From a virus: DNA of 20,381 nucleotides. The notes beneath the pieces were generated by a model. The model worked only from the letters and a program-made list of their open reading frames with translations. It was not told the DNA's origin and made no database searches. Shown here one piece after another: positions 7,396 through 15,376 of the stretch. A program made the position numbers and the translations under genes. The DNA is taken from positions 1 through 20,381 of the IMG/VR virus record IMGVR_UViG_3300032029_000038, one strand, 5' to 3'. Position 1 is the first letter of the stretch. The number at the start of each line of letters is the position of its first letter.

Positions 7396-8208
7396 TTACC
7401 TGTCTAGGGTCAGGAATATCAGTGACTTATCAGTTGTTACGCCGACGTTCCGGCAGAAGCCGATAACCGGATGCGTATATGCTTCTACGGGGCCAACGCA
7501 GCCGTCAACCGTACCAGATGAAGTAATACCAGAAACAGCATCGCCAAGTACCAGTGTACCAATGCCGTGAATGGCAATGTCGCCTCCCGTCTGCATCCAG
7601 AAGTAGTAGGCAATTGTAACCGGTATATCGCATGCTCCGACAATCATGCCTGTCAGGGTAGTGTCTGGAGTGATTACCACACCGCTATAGGGATTGCGCC
7701 TGACACCAGTGAGTGTAGATGCAGTAAGTGCCAGAGTCACCGGGTCGTAACACGTGATAACCCCTGTTTCGTTATGGGTGATGGCCGGGTGAGACTTGAT
7801 TTTTAGGCACTGGCCTTCACCGGCTAAATCATTGGTGAAGAGATACCCTTCCTTGTACTGATCTTTGGTCATGCTCACTGAGGAAGTGGGGGTTATTGTT
7901 ATATCGTAGTCTCCTACATCCGCCGCCGCAGTCACCATGTCCATATCGTGCTCTGACCCAGCAGAGGCGGCAGTCTGGCAGGTGTAACCGGGAACCAGGG
8001 CTACCGCCCCATTAAGAGCATACCGCCATACCCTTTCCCCCTGAATCAGTTTAGTACCCAGTGGGAATCTCTGCTCAGAACTTATAGAAAAGGGATCAGG
8101 CGGGTAATGCTGTAGCAGTTCACCCTGGTCTCCGATATTAGGATACATCAGAACGAAACCGCTATCATTGAATACTTGATGCCTATATTGAACATTTCCG
8201 TCTACCAT
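7396..8208 (-). CDS. Probable capsid decoration/head protein, 270 aa
   Basis: The gene directly follows the major capsid gene with its own strong ribosome site (AAGGAGG nine bases before ATG). The protein is beta-rich with few helices: MVDGNVQYRHQVFNDSG, a proline-containing opening, then repeated short strands with Gly/Thr/Val (TPTSSVSMTKDQYKEGYLF, GVITCYDPVTLALT, GVVITPDTTLTGMIVG) and a C-terminal strand set (GFCRNVGVTTDKSLIFLTLD). The region QYKEGYLFTNDLAGEGQCLKI, a strand pair after a turn, recalls small beta-barrel cement modules. Genes in this location commonly encode head decoration (cement) or minor head proteins. A GC-rich hairpin follows it, so it and the capsid gene may form a high-expression unit. 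The exact family is not recognised. Confidence 0.6.
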   Translation of the reverse strand: MVDGNVQYRHQVFNDSGFVLMYPNIGDQGELLQHYPPDPFSISSEQRFPLGTKLIQGERVWRYALNGAVALVPGYTCQTAASAGSEHDMDMVTAAADVGDYDITITPTSSVSMTKDQYKEGYLFTNDLAGEGQCLKIKSHPAITHNETGVITCYDPVTLALTASTLTGVRRNPYSGVVITPDTTLTGMIVGACDIPVTIAYYFWMQTGGDIAIHGIGTLVLGDAVSGITSSGTVDGCVGPVEAYTHPVIGFCRNVGVTTDKSLIFLTLDR

Positions 8209-8240
8209 TAGATTATCCTCCTTATTTACTTTTCGTTAGT

Positions 8241-9263
8241 CTAGGCAGCGTTCATCAGGACTGCGGCAGCCGTCTTATTGGTCAGCCTCATACCACAGTA
8301 GAATTTGATGCGCTTTCCTTTGGCATCCTTGCCTTCCAGTATGCCGAGGTCATCTACCTGAATCATACCGACACCGTTCATACCGCACAGGCCATCTTCA
8401 CCAAACCTGACGGCGAATATCGGTGAGGTGTCGATAGTCCCCGCATCATAAGCTTGGTCGTAGTCGTAGTCTGCGATTGCAGTAACCATAGTATTAGCCG
8501 AGTCGTCCATGTTGTTCTTTATCTGGTCGTCAATGAGGAGTTTCTGTTCCCCAAATCTGATCACTATGTTGCCGAGTTCATTGCTAACATTCAGGTTCTG
8601 ACCGGATGCCTCAGCAAGTGTCTGCACTTTCTGCCTCATCAACCGACTCATAACGAAATGTGTTGGACTTGGCCTCACTGCATCCCTCAAGGCATGAAGC
8701 ATCGCCAGGGTTAGGGCTGCCGATGCGTCAGATGCGGCCATGAGCACCTGTGGGTTATGTGCATTGCTGTTATCTCCAGAAAAGAGCCAACCATCAAGGT
8801 CTGTGGTAGTGCTCGTCTCTGCCTCTGCTATTAGTCTAAGTAGCCCCTTGAAGTTCTTGCTACTGGAAAGTGAACCTACAGATGTAGTTCTCCCGTAGAT
8901 AGCTAGTTTGTCAAAGGTCTGGCTGACTCCCTTTGTTTTTAGCTCTATTGCCGCAACCATCGCACTCTCGGGTCCAGAAGCAAACTCGCCGAAGTTGTCT
9001 ACATCAATATTATCGCCGAGAATTGCTAACTGCGCTTCCCTGTATTCCCACGTGGGGTTGATGGTACTCCAGGTATCGTCAACATCATGCACACTTGCGC
9101 CCCCATCTGAAGTCTCCATTTTGTATCTGGAGATGTTGTTGTCTGTCAGTTCCACAAAGGGCAAATCCTTGAACCACGGTGATACTTTTACCAAGGTTTT
9201 ACCTATGCCCATCCGTGTCTCTTGGTCTTGTCCGAGATATTTATATTCTGCCAATGTAGTCAT
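8241..9263 (-). CDS. Major capsid protein, 340 aa, HK97-type fold likely
   Basis: The start is ATG at 9263 (MTTLAEYKYLGQDQETRMGI), preceded by AAGGAGG at good spacing; an in-frame ATG 72 bases upstream overlaps the scaffold gene and has no such support. The order scaffold, capsid, decoration protein and the size of 340 residues are typical. Features of HK97-fold capsid proteins include an N-terminal arm, WFKDLPFVEL leading into the E-loop-like strand region (SRYKMETSDGGASVHDV), an acidic central helix with AAIELKTKGVSQTFDKLAIYG followed by NFKGLLRLIAE, and a P-domain helix in LTLAMLHALRDAVRPSPTHFVMS. The C-terminal section has DTSPIFAVRFGEDG and ILEGKDAKGKRIKFYCGM. It forms the icosahedral shell. 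No maturation protease gene is present; a separate protease could lie outside the window or be absent. Confidence 0.85.
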   Translation of the reverse strand: MTTLAEYKYLGQDQETRMGIGKTLVKVSPWFKDLPFVELTDNNISRYKMETSDGGASVHDVDDTWSTINPTWEYREAQLAILGDNIDVDNFGEFASGPESAMVAAIELKTKGVSQTFDKLAIYGRTTSVGSLSSSKNFKGLLRLIAEAETSTTTDLDGWLFSGDNSNAHNPQVLMAASDASAALTLAMLHALRDAVRPSPTHFVMSRLMRQKVQTLAEASGQNLNVSNELGNIVIRFGEQKLLIDDQIKNNMDDSANTMVTAIADYDYDQAYDAGTIDTSPIFAVRFGEDGLCGMNGVGMIQVDDLGILEGKDAKGKRIKFYCGMRLTNKTAAAVLMNAA

Positions 9264-9271
9264 TGTGACTA

Positions 9272-9278
9272 CCTCCTT
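9272..9278 (-). promoter_or_regulatory. Strong ribosome binding site of the major capsid gene
   Basis: AAGGAGG, complementary to the end of 16S rRNA, lies eight bases before ATG 9263. It overlaps the TAA stop of the scaffold gene and decides the capsid start over the upstream in-frame ATG. Confidence 0.8.
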
Positions 9279-10071
9279 ATTTCTTTTTTCTTCTTTCTCC
9301 CATGATAAGTAGTTCGTGAGCATCAAGGTCTTCAAGGTTTATACTCCCCGCCGTCTTGCTCTTAGCATCGGCGGGCTTGTGCTTGTTGGGAGACTTCGAT
9401 TGAATTTCCATACTCATCACCTTTGCGAGAGAATCCAACTCCTTCGGACTCGAAGAATCGGACTCTACCAATTCCTTGATATAGTCCTCTCGAACCTTTG
9501 AAGTTTTTGCATCCCCGTTGGGAAAGTATTTGTAGCCATAATCCCGTGCCTTTAGACTCCGTTCCCTCTCAGCTAACCCGTTCTCATATCTGGATGAAAC
9601 CTTGCCTTCCTTATCATTGTAGAGTTGTAAGAAAGAGTGTTTATTTATGAGACCTGTTAGCTCCTGATGCCTTTTCAGTATCCTTTCACGGGCTTCTTTG
9701 GCACTAATGGCTCTCTCTTCACCGTGTGAATCGGTCTCGTCAGCAAAAAGGACTTCGTTAGCTTTTACATCAAGTTTGTTGTTGAGTTCGGCGTTTTCCT
9801 TCCTGACTGTTTCCAGTTCATCATATAGAGGCTTTAATTCCTTGTCCTTATTGGACTGTGATTTTTTCCTCTCATCATCCCTGGCACTTATTAAGTCATC
9901 CTCGGAATACTTGATTTCCGGCTTTGCATCCTCTTCGCCTTTAGTCTCCTCGGATTCTGTTTCCTCTGAAACATTCTCCTCCGCATCGGTTGAAGCGTTC
10001 TCTGGTTCGGGTGTATTCTCATCTTCCAAAGCTGTCTCCTCCACAACGCCAGTCTGTTCCTCGGTTTCCAT
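9277..10071 (-). CDS. Scaffold protein, 264 aa
   Basis: The first 60 residues are extremely acidic and low complexity (METEEQTGVVEETALEDENT and more Glu/Thr/Ser). Residues roughly 60-115 form a predicted coiled coil (DERKKSQSNKDKELKPLYDE, ETVRKENAELNNKLD), and a helical segment continues to about 150 (KEARERILKRHQELTGLINK). The C-terminus is basic and ends GERRKKK. Acidic tail, coiled coil and short basic C-terminus are characteristic of phage capsid scaffolding proteins, whose C-terminus contacts the coat protein. It lies immediately upstream of the capsid gene. The ATG follows AGAGGAGGAAC. No protease motif is visible, so the scaffold is probably released rather than self-cleaved. Function is inferred from composition and position. 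Confidence 0.85.
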   Translation of the reverse strand: METEEQTGVVEETALEDENTPEPENASTDAEENVSEETESEETKGEEDAKPEIKYSEDDLISARDDERKKSQSNKDKELKPLYDELETVRKENAELNNKLDVKANEVLFADETDSHGEERAISAKEARERILKRHQELTGLINKHSFLQLYNDKEGKVSSRYENGLAERERSLKARDYGYKYFPNGDAKTSKVREDYIKELVESDSSSPKELDSLAKVMSMEIQSKSPNKHKPADAKSKTAGSINLEDLDAHELLIMGERRKKK

Positions 10072-10102
10072 GATTTATTGTTCCTCCTCTTTATTTAATC
10101 TT

Positions 10103-13100
10103 CTATTTAATACCTGAGAGTAATTCTTCAAATGATGGCATTCCGCCCTTATCCCCCTGCCCTCCAGTGAGAATATCCTCAAAAGACGTGGGGTAGGAAG
10201 GCTTGGTTGTTCTATTCCCTTCTTCTTTTCCTCTTTTAAGTGCTGGTATGGAACTCGGAGGTATTTCATATTCTTCCATTAATTGACGTATTCTAGCTTC
10301 AGTTTCATCATCATAAATAGTTGACCAAGTTCCCCAAATCACCATGTCGGCCACGAACTCAGGGTGAGAATCTTTGTATTCTTTCTGTTGTGCCGATGTT
10401 AATTCGTCATAATAGTAATCTCTCTGCTCTTTGTACGACCAATAATATTCAACGAGTTTATTGAAACCCTCGTCTGTTGTTCTCATATCAGGCTCTAATT
10501 TATAGGTTGCACTCCCAATGTCAGCACCGAGGTCGGACATTGTATAATTCCAATCTTTATCCTCAAGTTCAAGACGCTTATCAATACTAGCGTTTGCCAA
10601 AGCCTTTTCTTTAGTTAAGGTATCTTCTCCGCCAAGCTGTGCAATAGCTTCGTTTACAGACTCTAAAGCGACTTCATTAATGGTAGGGTCGGATGCTTCA
10701 CCCGCGAATAGAGCGTGTTGGATTGCCTCGTACCAGTTGCGTTCCTTTTCGTAAAACTCAGAGTTGAGTTCGTATGTCTTATCAAATATCTCTTTAACCT
10801 GCCTGAGTATCTTCCTGTCAAGGTACTGTTGCTCTGTGGCAACTTCGAGAATATCCATAACTCTGCCGTAGAATAGTATAAACATATCGGCAGCTCTTGG
10901 AACGTCTTTTACAAGGTTGTCCATCGCCCACTCTTCGCCGTGCATTATGCCGTTTATATCATTCATTACGGCTGTTGCTGCTTCTATCGAACCTGTGGCC
11001 AGACCACCAGGACTCCAACCCATTAACATTGAGAAAAGGTCGTAGGGATTTCTCTTTTTCCCTGTAACTTTGCGGTATGTTTCTCCAGCTAGGTACATGC
11101 CAACAGCGGCAGCTATTAGGCTCTTTAACGCCCTGCGTTTCATGGATGGGGAAGTATTGGAACCCGGCCTTAATTTCTCAAAGTGGAGGTACATTTTCTG
11201 GGCAACGCTTCGAGGGAATGTCGCCAGATTACCGAGTATCCTTCCTGAAATCCCCATTTCTAAAGGGGCACGGTCACGCCTTTTATATCTAAAATGCGTC
11301 CTAGTCGTTACAAAATTGGCAATTTCTCTTACGGCGGCTTCCCCGCCAGTCACCGATTCGATACTCTCTAGACCATAACCGACTTTATCCTGAGCTAACA
11401 ATTCCAATACTCTTACCTGCTCCGTATGCGACATATCGTTCATGCCGGAGGCGTCTATGAATTTCTTTACATTCCCGTCCTTCTGATATTGGAATAATGC
11501 TCTCTCAGCTTTATTAAGACTTGCGAAGACAGCTAGGATATCCCTGTTAATCTGGTCTGATTTTCCATAATATGATATCTTTTTCAGAGCTCGCTCAATA
11601 GCTGTATTACCCATCCCTTCCTGCATCAGCCACTCTTTCATAACGGCCTTGAACTGGCTGACATAAGTTTTGACGTATTCTTGCTCCTGTGGAGCAAGAA
11701 TCCTGTTTCGCGGGTCGAAGAACACTCCGACATCCGGGTGTAGTGCAGGGTTTTGGAAGAGGTTTCTGATAAACATGTGCGGTGAAAGAGCTAGTGTGCT
11801 GAACGAGAAACCGGCCATCCTCATGGCAATTACCGCAAATATCTCTTGAGGATAATAGCCCTTCGCTTCCTGCATCCACATTTCTATATTATGAGCCGTA
11901 CCTGAAGTGTTCTTTAATTTTGTAGCGACATCGTTCTGAAATATCCTGTCAATCTCCCTAAAATATGGTTCTAATTTCAGGTTTTCCATCTGTCGGATAT
12001 ATGCAGCTCTACGCTGAAGTATATTCTTTTCGTGAGGAGCGAAATCGACACCTTCTCGACTCTTTAGTCGGCCTGAACCCATTACGGTTGCCTTAATCCT
12101 GTGTGCTTGTATTTTTGGATTTATAGCGATGTGGGGTTCGTAGCCACTCTTGATAACACCCCAGTCTTTAGTATCGAGATATTCCCTTAAACCTCCGGCA
12201 CCTTTCGTTTCGTAGAATTTGATAGATTCTTTAATATCCTCTCTTGGCGCATTGGGGATATCATCTTGTATCAAATCGACATTGCCGTTTCGTTTATAAT
12301 ATGACTTGGTAAACCGGAAAAATCGTACATCGTTTTCATAACTGAAAAGGTCTTTAGATATCTGGTCGGCTATCAATATTTCTACATCGGTAATATCTTC
12401 AGGCATTTCCGGCCCCATCTTATTTTGTGAGGCTATGTACTGGTTAATCCTTTCAAGGGCTTTTTTGTCCTTCGCAATGGTCTTAAACTTAGGAGTAATC
12501 TTTTCCAGCACTTCGTCCATCAATTCGGATTTGCGGTCAGATTCATCTGTAATATCCTTCGCCATTTTATAAACATCGTAGATACGGCTTTCAGTGCGTT
12601 CCTGAAGGCGTTGCATATAAATCGGCATGTCATAAAGAGGGCTTACTCCAACGTCTTTAGGCGGGAGTGATTTGGTTATTCTGCCCTTAATACCATCAAT
12701 GACGCTGGATAATTCAGGTTTATCTTTCAAGGCTTCGGCGACTCTTGTATCGTGTTCTATTAAACCGACTTCGGCCTCACGGTTCATTGCCCTGATTAAT
12801 TCCTTACCTTCGCTCTCGGTAATAAACCTTTGAGAGTATTCATATTTATCTGTTTTTAACTTATTGATATCCATCAATCTCTGATAAGCATCTTCGGAAA
12901 ACTTACCCTGAGATACTAGTTCATTTTTAAGTGACTGGATTGCCTTTTCCGTGCCTTCTGTCACTACGTGTTTGCCTCTAATAGATTTCGGCCTGACTGT
13001 CTTTACTCTGGCGAGTATCTTATCAAGACCTTCGTAATTTATATTGGTGAGGTAACTATTCCCACCCTTTTCTCTAAATAATGTTCTATATTGAGAAGCA

Positions 13101-14776
13101 GGGATACCTCTAGTATTCAATATCCCCATTATCTGCTGGCGGAGAGCCTTTTCTTGAGGTAGTATTTCTTTATTGAGCTTTGCCAATTCCTGTCGTAGTT
13201 CAACTTTGGTAGTACCTTTAGGTAATTCTTTTGCGGGTTTCTTAATGAGTACCTGCACCTCATTACGCCTTTCAATCGGTGTTTTAACAGTATTCGGAGC
13301 GACTCTACCTTTTTCCTGAATATCCTTTACCTTCGGCGGAGCTTTTGTAACCTCTGGGGTAACAGGTGCAGGTACTCTCTCTGCCTCTTTAGCGGGTGTT
13401 ACAGCCCGCCCGCCTTCCTCATAAGGGGTTGTGCCTATCTTTTTCTCTGCTGCTGCCTGCCCTACTTGATTAGCCATTATTTCCAGTTCGTCAATCTTAG
13501 GCTTCTCTACTTCTCCCGCTTTTGCCAACTCAGGGTAATACTTCAAGACTTCAGGCGGTACTGGCTTTCCTTCGGAGAGAGCTTTCCCTACGGCATGTTG
13601 ATGCGCCAATCTAAACCACATTATCCCCTCTTGGTCTGCACGTGCGCCTAAAGTCAAAGCACTAGTTTTTTTTGAGGGCGGTAGTCTTTCAGCCATATTC
13701 TTTTTGATGTATTCAGCCTGCGTCATCTGCCAGGGTTCTTTAGCAAGTTCCATCCTGCCTTTGCCTATTGCTTCGGCTGTCTCAGGGACTATACCCTGCA
13801 TACCTTTTATGATTTCAGCTTGTGTTATGGTCTGGCCTGGTATTCCTACATTCGTAGCTGTGAACTTCGTTATTTGAGGGGCATATTGTTTTACCAGCGC
13901 GGTAACTTCTTCATTTACCTCCCTGACTACATTTGCATCCTTGAACTGGACTCCGACCTTAGTGGGTCTGAATAGGGTTTTAATCGCCTGCTGACTGAGC
14001 CACTTCTTCGGTAATCTGGCGTAAAGATAGGTCACCATATTGGACTTAGTGTCTTTGGGTAATTCTATGCCTGCGCTCTTCGACCAACTATCGAGATTTC
14101 TACCGACTGAAAGTTTTAAGAAAGCATCCCAACCTATCTTTGCAGCTTGATATCCACCGTAGGTTATCAAGGCTATACCAGCAATATCAGGTGCAGAGAC
14201 ATCTACTCCTGCTATATTGAATAGAGGCGCATTGACAGTCGAGATTATGTCTTTGTGTATTCCTTCAGGCATACTGGAAATCATTGTCTCTATGGGTGTC
14301 ATTGCCCTGGAGGGTTTTCTTATACCAACTCTGCCCCATTCTATCTCGCCTTCAGATATTTTCTCTCCTGGAGTAGTTACCGAGAAGCCATGAAGGGGTA
14401 TTTCAACATCGGGAGCATATTCGGGGGCAGCCCTTTTACCTTGAATGAGGTCTATTACTTCATTGCCTTTGAGTACACCCTTTTCTCTCAATAACTCTTC
14501 ATCCAGACCCAACCCTCTGAATTCCTCTATATCCATGCCCTCATCGGAGGTAAGTCTATCTCTCAACATGGATATTTCAGAGGCTTCTCTTTCTTGAAGC
14601 ATAGAAGTTTCCGCTCTCTCTGCCAGTTCGGGGGTGTATGGAGCGGTCACGTCTGCACTCACCCCCGTTTCAACGGGCGGTGTATTTTGGAGTAGCCATG
14701 GGTTTCTCTTGAGTATGCGCTCCAAATCCATGCTTTCCTCTTTATTCTTTTGAAGAAATGAGTCAAAGTAAGTCAT
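10103..14776 (-). CDS. Giant polyvalent-type phage protein, about 1,550 aa, probable internal/ejected virion protein
   Basis: The largest gene here, located between unknown genes and scaffold. Residues 1-130 are charged and low complexity. About 187-215 is a hydrophobic stretch (DIAGIALITYGGYQAAKIGW). About 455-500 is Pro/Lys/Glu-rich linker. 500-900 is helical, with long coiled segments and SGYEPHIAINP. Around 985-1010 is MAGFSFSTLALSPHMFIRNL followed by FQNP. Near 1220-1270 two hydrophobic segments (LIAAAVGMYLAGETY; LFSMLMGWSPGGLATGSIEA) look membrane-active. The C-terminus has two copies of an SFEDIL/SFEELL motif. The HMFIRNL-plus-hydrophobic C-terminal layout resembles large polyvalent phage proteins that enter the cell with DNA. 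Such proteins often carry enzymatic domains; I see no catalytic motif. Start is uncertain: ATG 14776 is close to the previous stop with weak GGTGA; ATG 14731 has a better GAGGA. Confidence 0.7.
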   Translation of the reverse strand: MTYFDSFLQKNKEESMDLERILKRNPWLLQNTPPVETGVSADVTAPYTPELAERAETSMLQEREASEISMLRDRLTSDEGMDIEEFRGLGLDEELLREKGVLKGNEVIDLIQGKRAAPEYAPDVEIPLHGFSVTTPGEKISEGEIEWGRVGIRKPSRAMTPIETMISSMPEGIHKDIISTVNAPLFNIAGVDVSAPDIAGIALITYGGYQAAKIGWDAFLKLSVGRNLDSWSKSAGIELPKDTKSNMVTYLYARLPKKWLSQQAIKTLFRPTKVGVQFKDANVVREVNEEVTALVKQYAPQITKFTATNVGIPGQTITQAEIIKGMQGIVPETAEAIGKGRMELAKEPWQMTQAEYIKKNMAERLPPSKKTSALTLGARADQEGIMWFRLAHQHAVGKALSEGKPVPPEVLKYYPELAKAGEVEKPKIDELEIMANQVGQAAAEKKIGTTPYEEGGRAVTPAKEAERVPAPVTPEVTKAPPKVKDIQEKGRVAPNTVKTPIERRNEVQVLIKKPAKELPKGTTKVELRQELAKLNKEILPQEKALRQQIMGILNTRGIPASQYRTLFREKGGNSYLTNINYEGLDKILARVKTVRPKSIRGKHVVTEGTEKAIQSLKNELVSQGKFSEDAYQRLMDINKLKTDKYEYSQRFITESEGKELIRAMNREAEVGLIEHDTRVAEALKDKPELSSVIDGIKGRITKSLPPKDVGVSPLYDMPIYMQRLQERTESRIYDVYKMAKDITDESDRKSELMDEVLEKITPKFKTIAKDKKALERINQYIASQNKMGPEMPEDITDVEILIADQISKDLFSYENDVRFFRFTKSYYKRNGNVDLIQDDIPNAPREDIKESIKFYETKGAGGLREYLDTKDWGVIKSGYEPHIAINPKIQAHRIKATVMGSGRLKSREGVDFAPHEKNILQRRAAYIRQMENLKLEPYFREIDRIFQNDVATKLKNTSGTAHNIEMWMQEAKGYYPQEIFAVIAMRMAGFSFSTLALSPHMFIRNLFQNPALHPDVGVFFDPRNRILAPQEQEYVKTYVSQFKAVMKEWLMQEGMGNTAIERALKKISYYGKSDQINRDILAVFASLNKAERALFQYQKDGNVKKFIDASGMNDMSHTEQVRVLELLAQDKVGYGLESIESVTGGEAAVREIANFVTTRTHFRYKRRDRAPLEMGISGRILGNLATFPRSVAQKMYLHFEKLRPGSNTSPSMKRRALKSLIAAAVGMYLAGETYRKVTGKKRNPYDLFSMLMGWSPGGLATGSIEAATAVMNDINGIMHGEEWAMDNLVKDVPRAADMFILFYGRVMDILEVATEQQYLDRKILRQVKEIFDKTYELNSEFYEKERNWYEAIQHALFAGEASDPTINEVALESVNEAIAQLGGEDTLTKEKALANASIDKRLELEDKDWNYTMSDLGADIGSATYKLEPDMRTTDEGFNKLVEYYWSYKEQRDYYYDELTSAQQKEYKDSHPEFVADMVIWGTWSTIYDDETEARIRQLMEEYEIPPSSIPALKRGKEEGNRTTKPSYPTSFEDILTGGQGDKGGMPSFEELLSGIK
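14736..14740 (-). promoter_or_regulatory. Alternative ribosome binding site inside the giant gene's start region
   Basis: GAGGA, about four to five bases before an in-frame ATG at 14731. It supports a start 15 codons downstream of ATG 14776 and is the stronger of the two sites. Confidence 0.45.
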
Positions 14777-14783
14777 AATATTA

Positions 14784-15194
14784 TCACCAGTTTAACCATC
14801 TAGCTGAAGGGGCTGACCTTGATAAATTGAACCCTCTACGATAGGGAGAAAGCCCCGCATATTCCTGCTCGAAATTTATTGGATTTAGAAATGAGGAGAA
14901 AGTCCTCGTTGGCAGTTCACTGGAAACTCTAGCTTCATTAGCCAGTTCCCCTTGATAGCGGTTATAATATGTGCCAAGCTGAGAGCCGAAGAAGTCACTT
15001 AATCCGGGTCTTAACTGACCAAGACGTGCTTGATATGCAAGGTTAGGGTCGGAGTTAAGCCAGTCGGAAATCATCGCTTGCTTCCTTCTCTCTTCCGCCT
15101 CCCTTGCCATTAAGATTTCTATACCTCCGCTTTTCCAAGCCCCCATCCCTGCCTGCATATCTGCTAACGTTGTTCCTACAGGGTTATTCGACAT
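14784..15194 (-). CDS. Unknown protein, 136 aa, in the portal-scaffold interval
   Basis: I place the start at ATG 15194 because a GGAGG site lies exactly five bases upstream; an in-frame ATG at 15206 would put that site inside the coding sequence. The product starts MSNNPVGTTLADMQAGMGAW. It has a helical N-terminus with EILMAREAEERRKQAMISDW, then many Gln/Tyr/Asn residues (AYQARLGQLRPGLSDFFGSQ, YYNRYQGELA) and an Arg/Ser/Trp-rich tail ending RWLNW. This resembles small internal virion or head-completion proteins, but I do not recognise the family. The stop TGA is followed at once by TAA. The giant gene begins seven bases later, so the two may be translated together. Confidence 0.65.
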   Translation of the reverse strand: MSNNPVGTTLADMQAGMGAWKSGGIEILMAREAEERRKQAMISDWLNSDPNLAYQARLGQLRPGLSDFFGSQLGTYYNRYQGELANEARVSSELPTRTFSSFLNPINFEQEYAGLSPYRRGFNLSRSAPSARWLNW

Positions 15195-15199
15195 ATTAT

Positions 15200-15204
15200 C
15201 CTCC
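15200..15204 (-). promoter_or_regulatory. Ribosome binding site deciding the start of the 136-residue gene
   Basis: GGAGG, five bases before ATG 15194. It excludes the upstream in-frame ATG at 15206, which lies on the other side of it. Confidence 0.7.
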
Positions 15205-15223
15205 ATTTTTAAGACGAGATAGA

Positions 15224-15343
15224 TTAGCTTTCAGCCGCGAGAGTCTCCCAATAGTATGGGTGGCAATAAGTATATCTGACAGCATCAACATAATCACTAA
15301 TGTAATGAATAGGCTGGCCTCTCCACCCACAGTATAAACACAT
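15224..15343 (-). CDS. Small zinc-ribbon-like protein, 39 aa as read, probably missing its true start (frameshift or readthrough)
   Basis: From ATG 15343 to TAA 15224 the frame encodes 39 residues with CLYCGWRGQPIHY near the start and YTYCHPYYWETLAAES at the end: Cys2, Cys5, Cys27 and His28 would suit zinc. The same frame is open upstream back to the TGA of the 408-residue gene (15377) and reads plausibly (EFKSAAGQEY just before the Met), yet it contains no start codon there and the ATG at 15343 has no Shine-Dalgarno site. An ATG at 15380, overlapping that TGA as ATGA, is one base out of frame. Removing one G just after it would give MSEFKSAAGQEY joined to the ribbon, 51 residues. Either the gene is translated from 15343, or it is frameshifted here, or it is an extension of the upstream protein. 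Confidence 0.5.
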   Translation of the reverse strand: MCLYCGWRGQPIHYISDYVDAVRYTYCHPYYWETLAAES

Positions 15344-15376
15344 ATATTCTTGGCCCGCAGCACTCTTGAACTCACC

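Noticed and set aside
8908-9312. Plus-strand 134-residue frame opposite the capsid gene
   Set aside because: Complement of a strongly supported capsid gene; its composition mirrors that gene and no start signal is seen.
9264-9335. N-terminal extension of the capsid protein to ATG 9335
   Set aside because: The AAGGAGG site before ATG 9263 and the overlap with the scaffold gene favour the shorter form.
9698-10117. Plus-strand 139-residue serine-rich frame
   Set aside because: Its serine-rich run is the complement of the acidic scaffold N-terminus (GAA/GAG codons read as TTC/CTC/TCC), not a gene.
10098-10135. Possible -35/-10 promoter (TTGAAG, 16-base spacer, TAAATA) before the scaffold gene
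   Set aside because: The -10 match is poor and the sequence is coding in the giant gene, so it is indistinguishable from chance.
10075-10269. Minus-strand 64-residue frame at the end of the giant gene
   Set aside because: It overlaps the giant gene's well-supported C-terminus in another frame and has no ribosome site.
11607-11879. Minus-strand 90-residue cysteine-containing frame
   Set aside because: It lies wholly inside the giant gene in another frame, without start signals; the cysteines do not form a ribbon pattern.
15207-15375. Alternative minus-strand frame from GTG near 15375 with a hydrophobic stretch (ITLVIMLMLSDILIA), as a small membrane protein
   Set aside because: It is the shifted shadow of the zinc-ribbon frame. 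Although GAGGTG lies near, its composition is less protein-like than the ribbon frame and its hydrophobicity arises from A/T-rich codons of the true frame.
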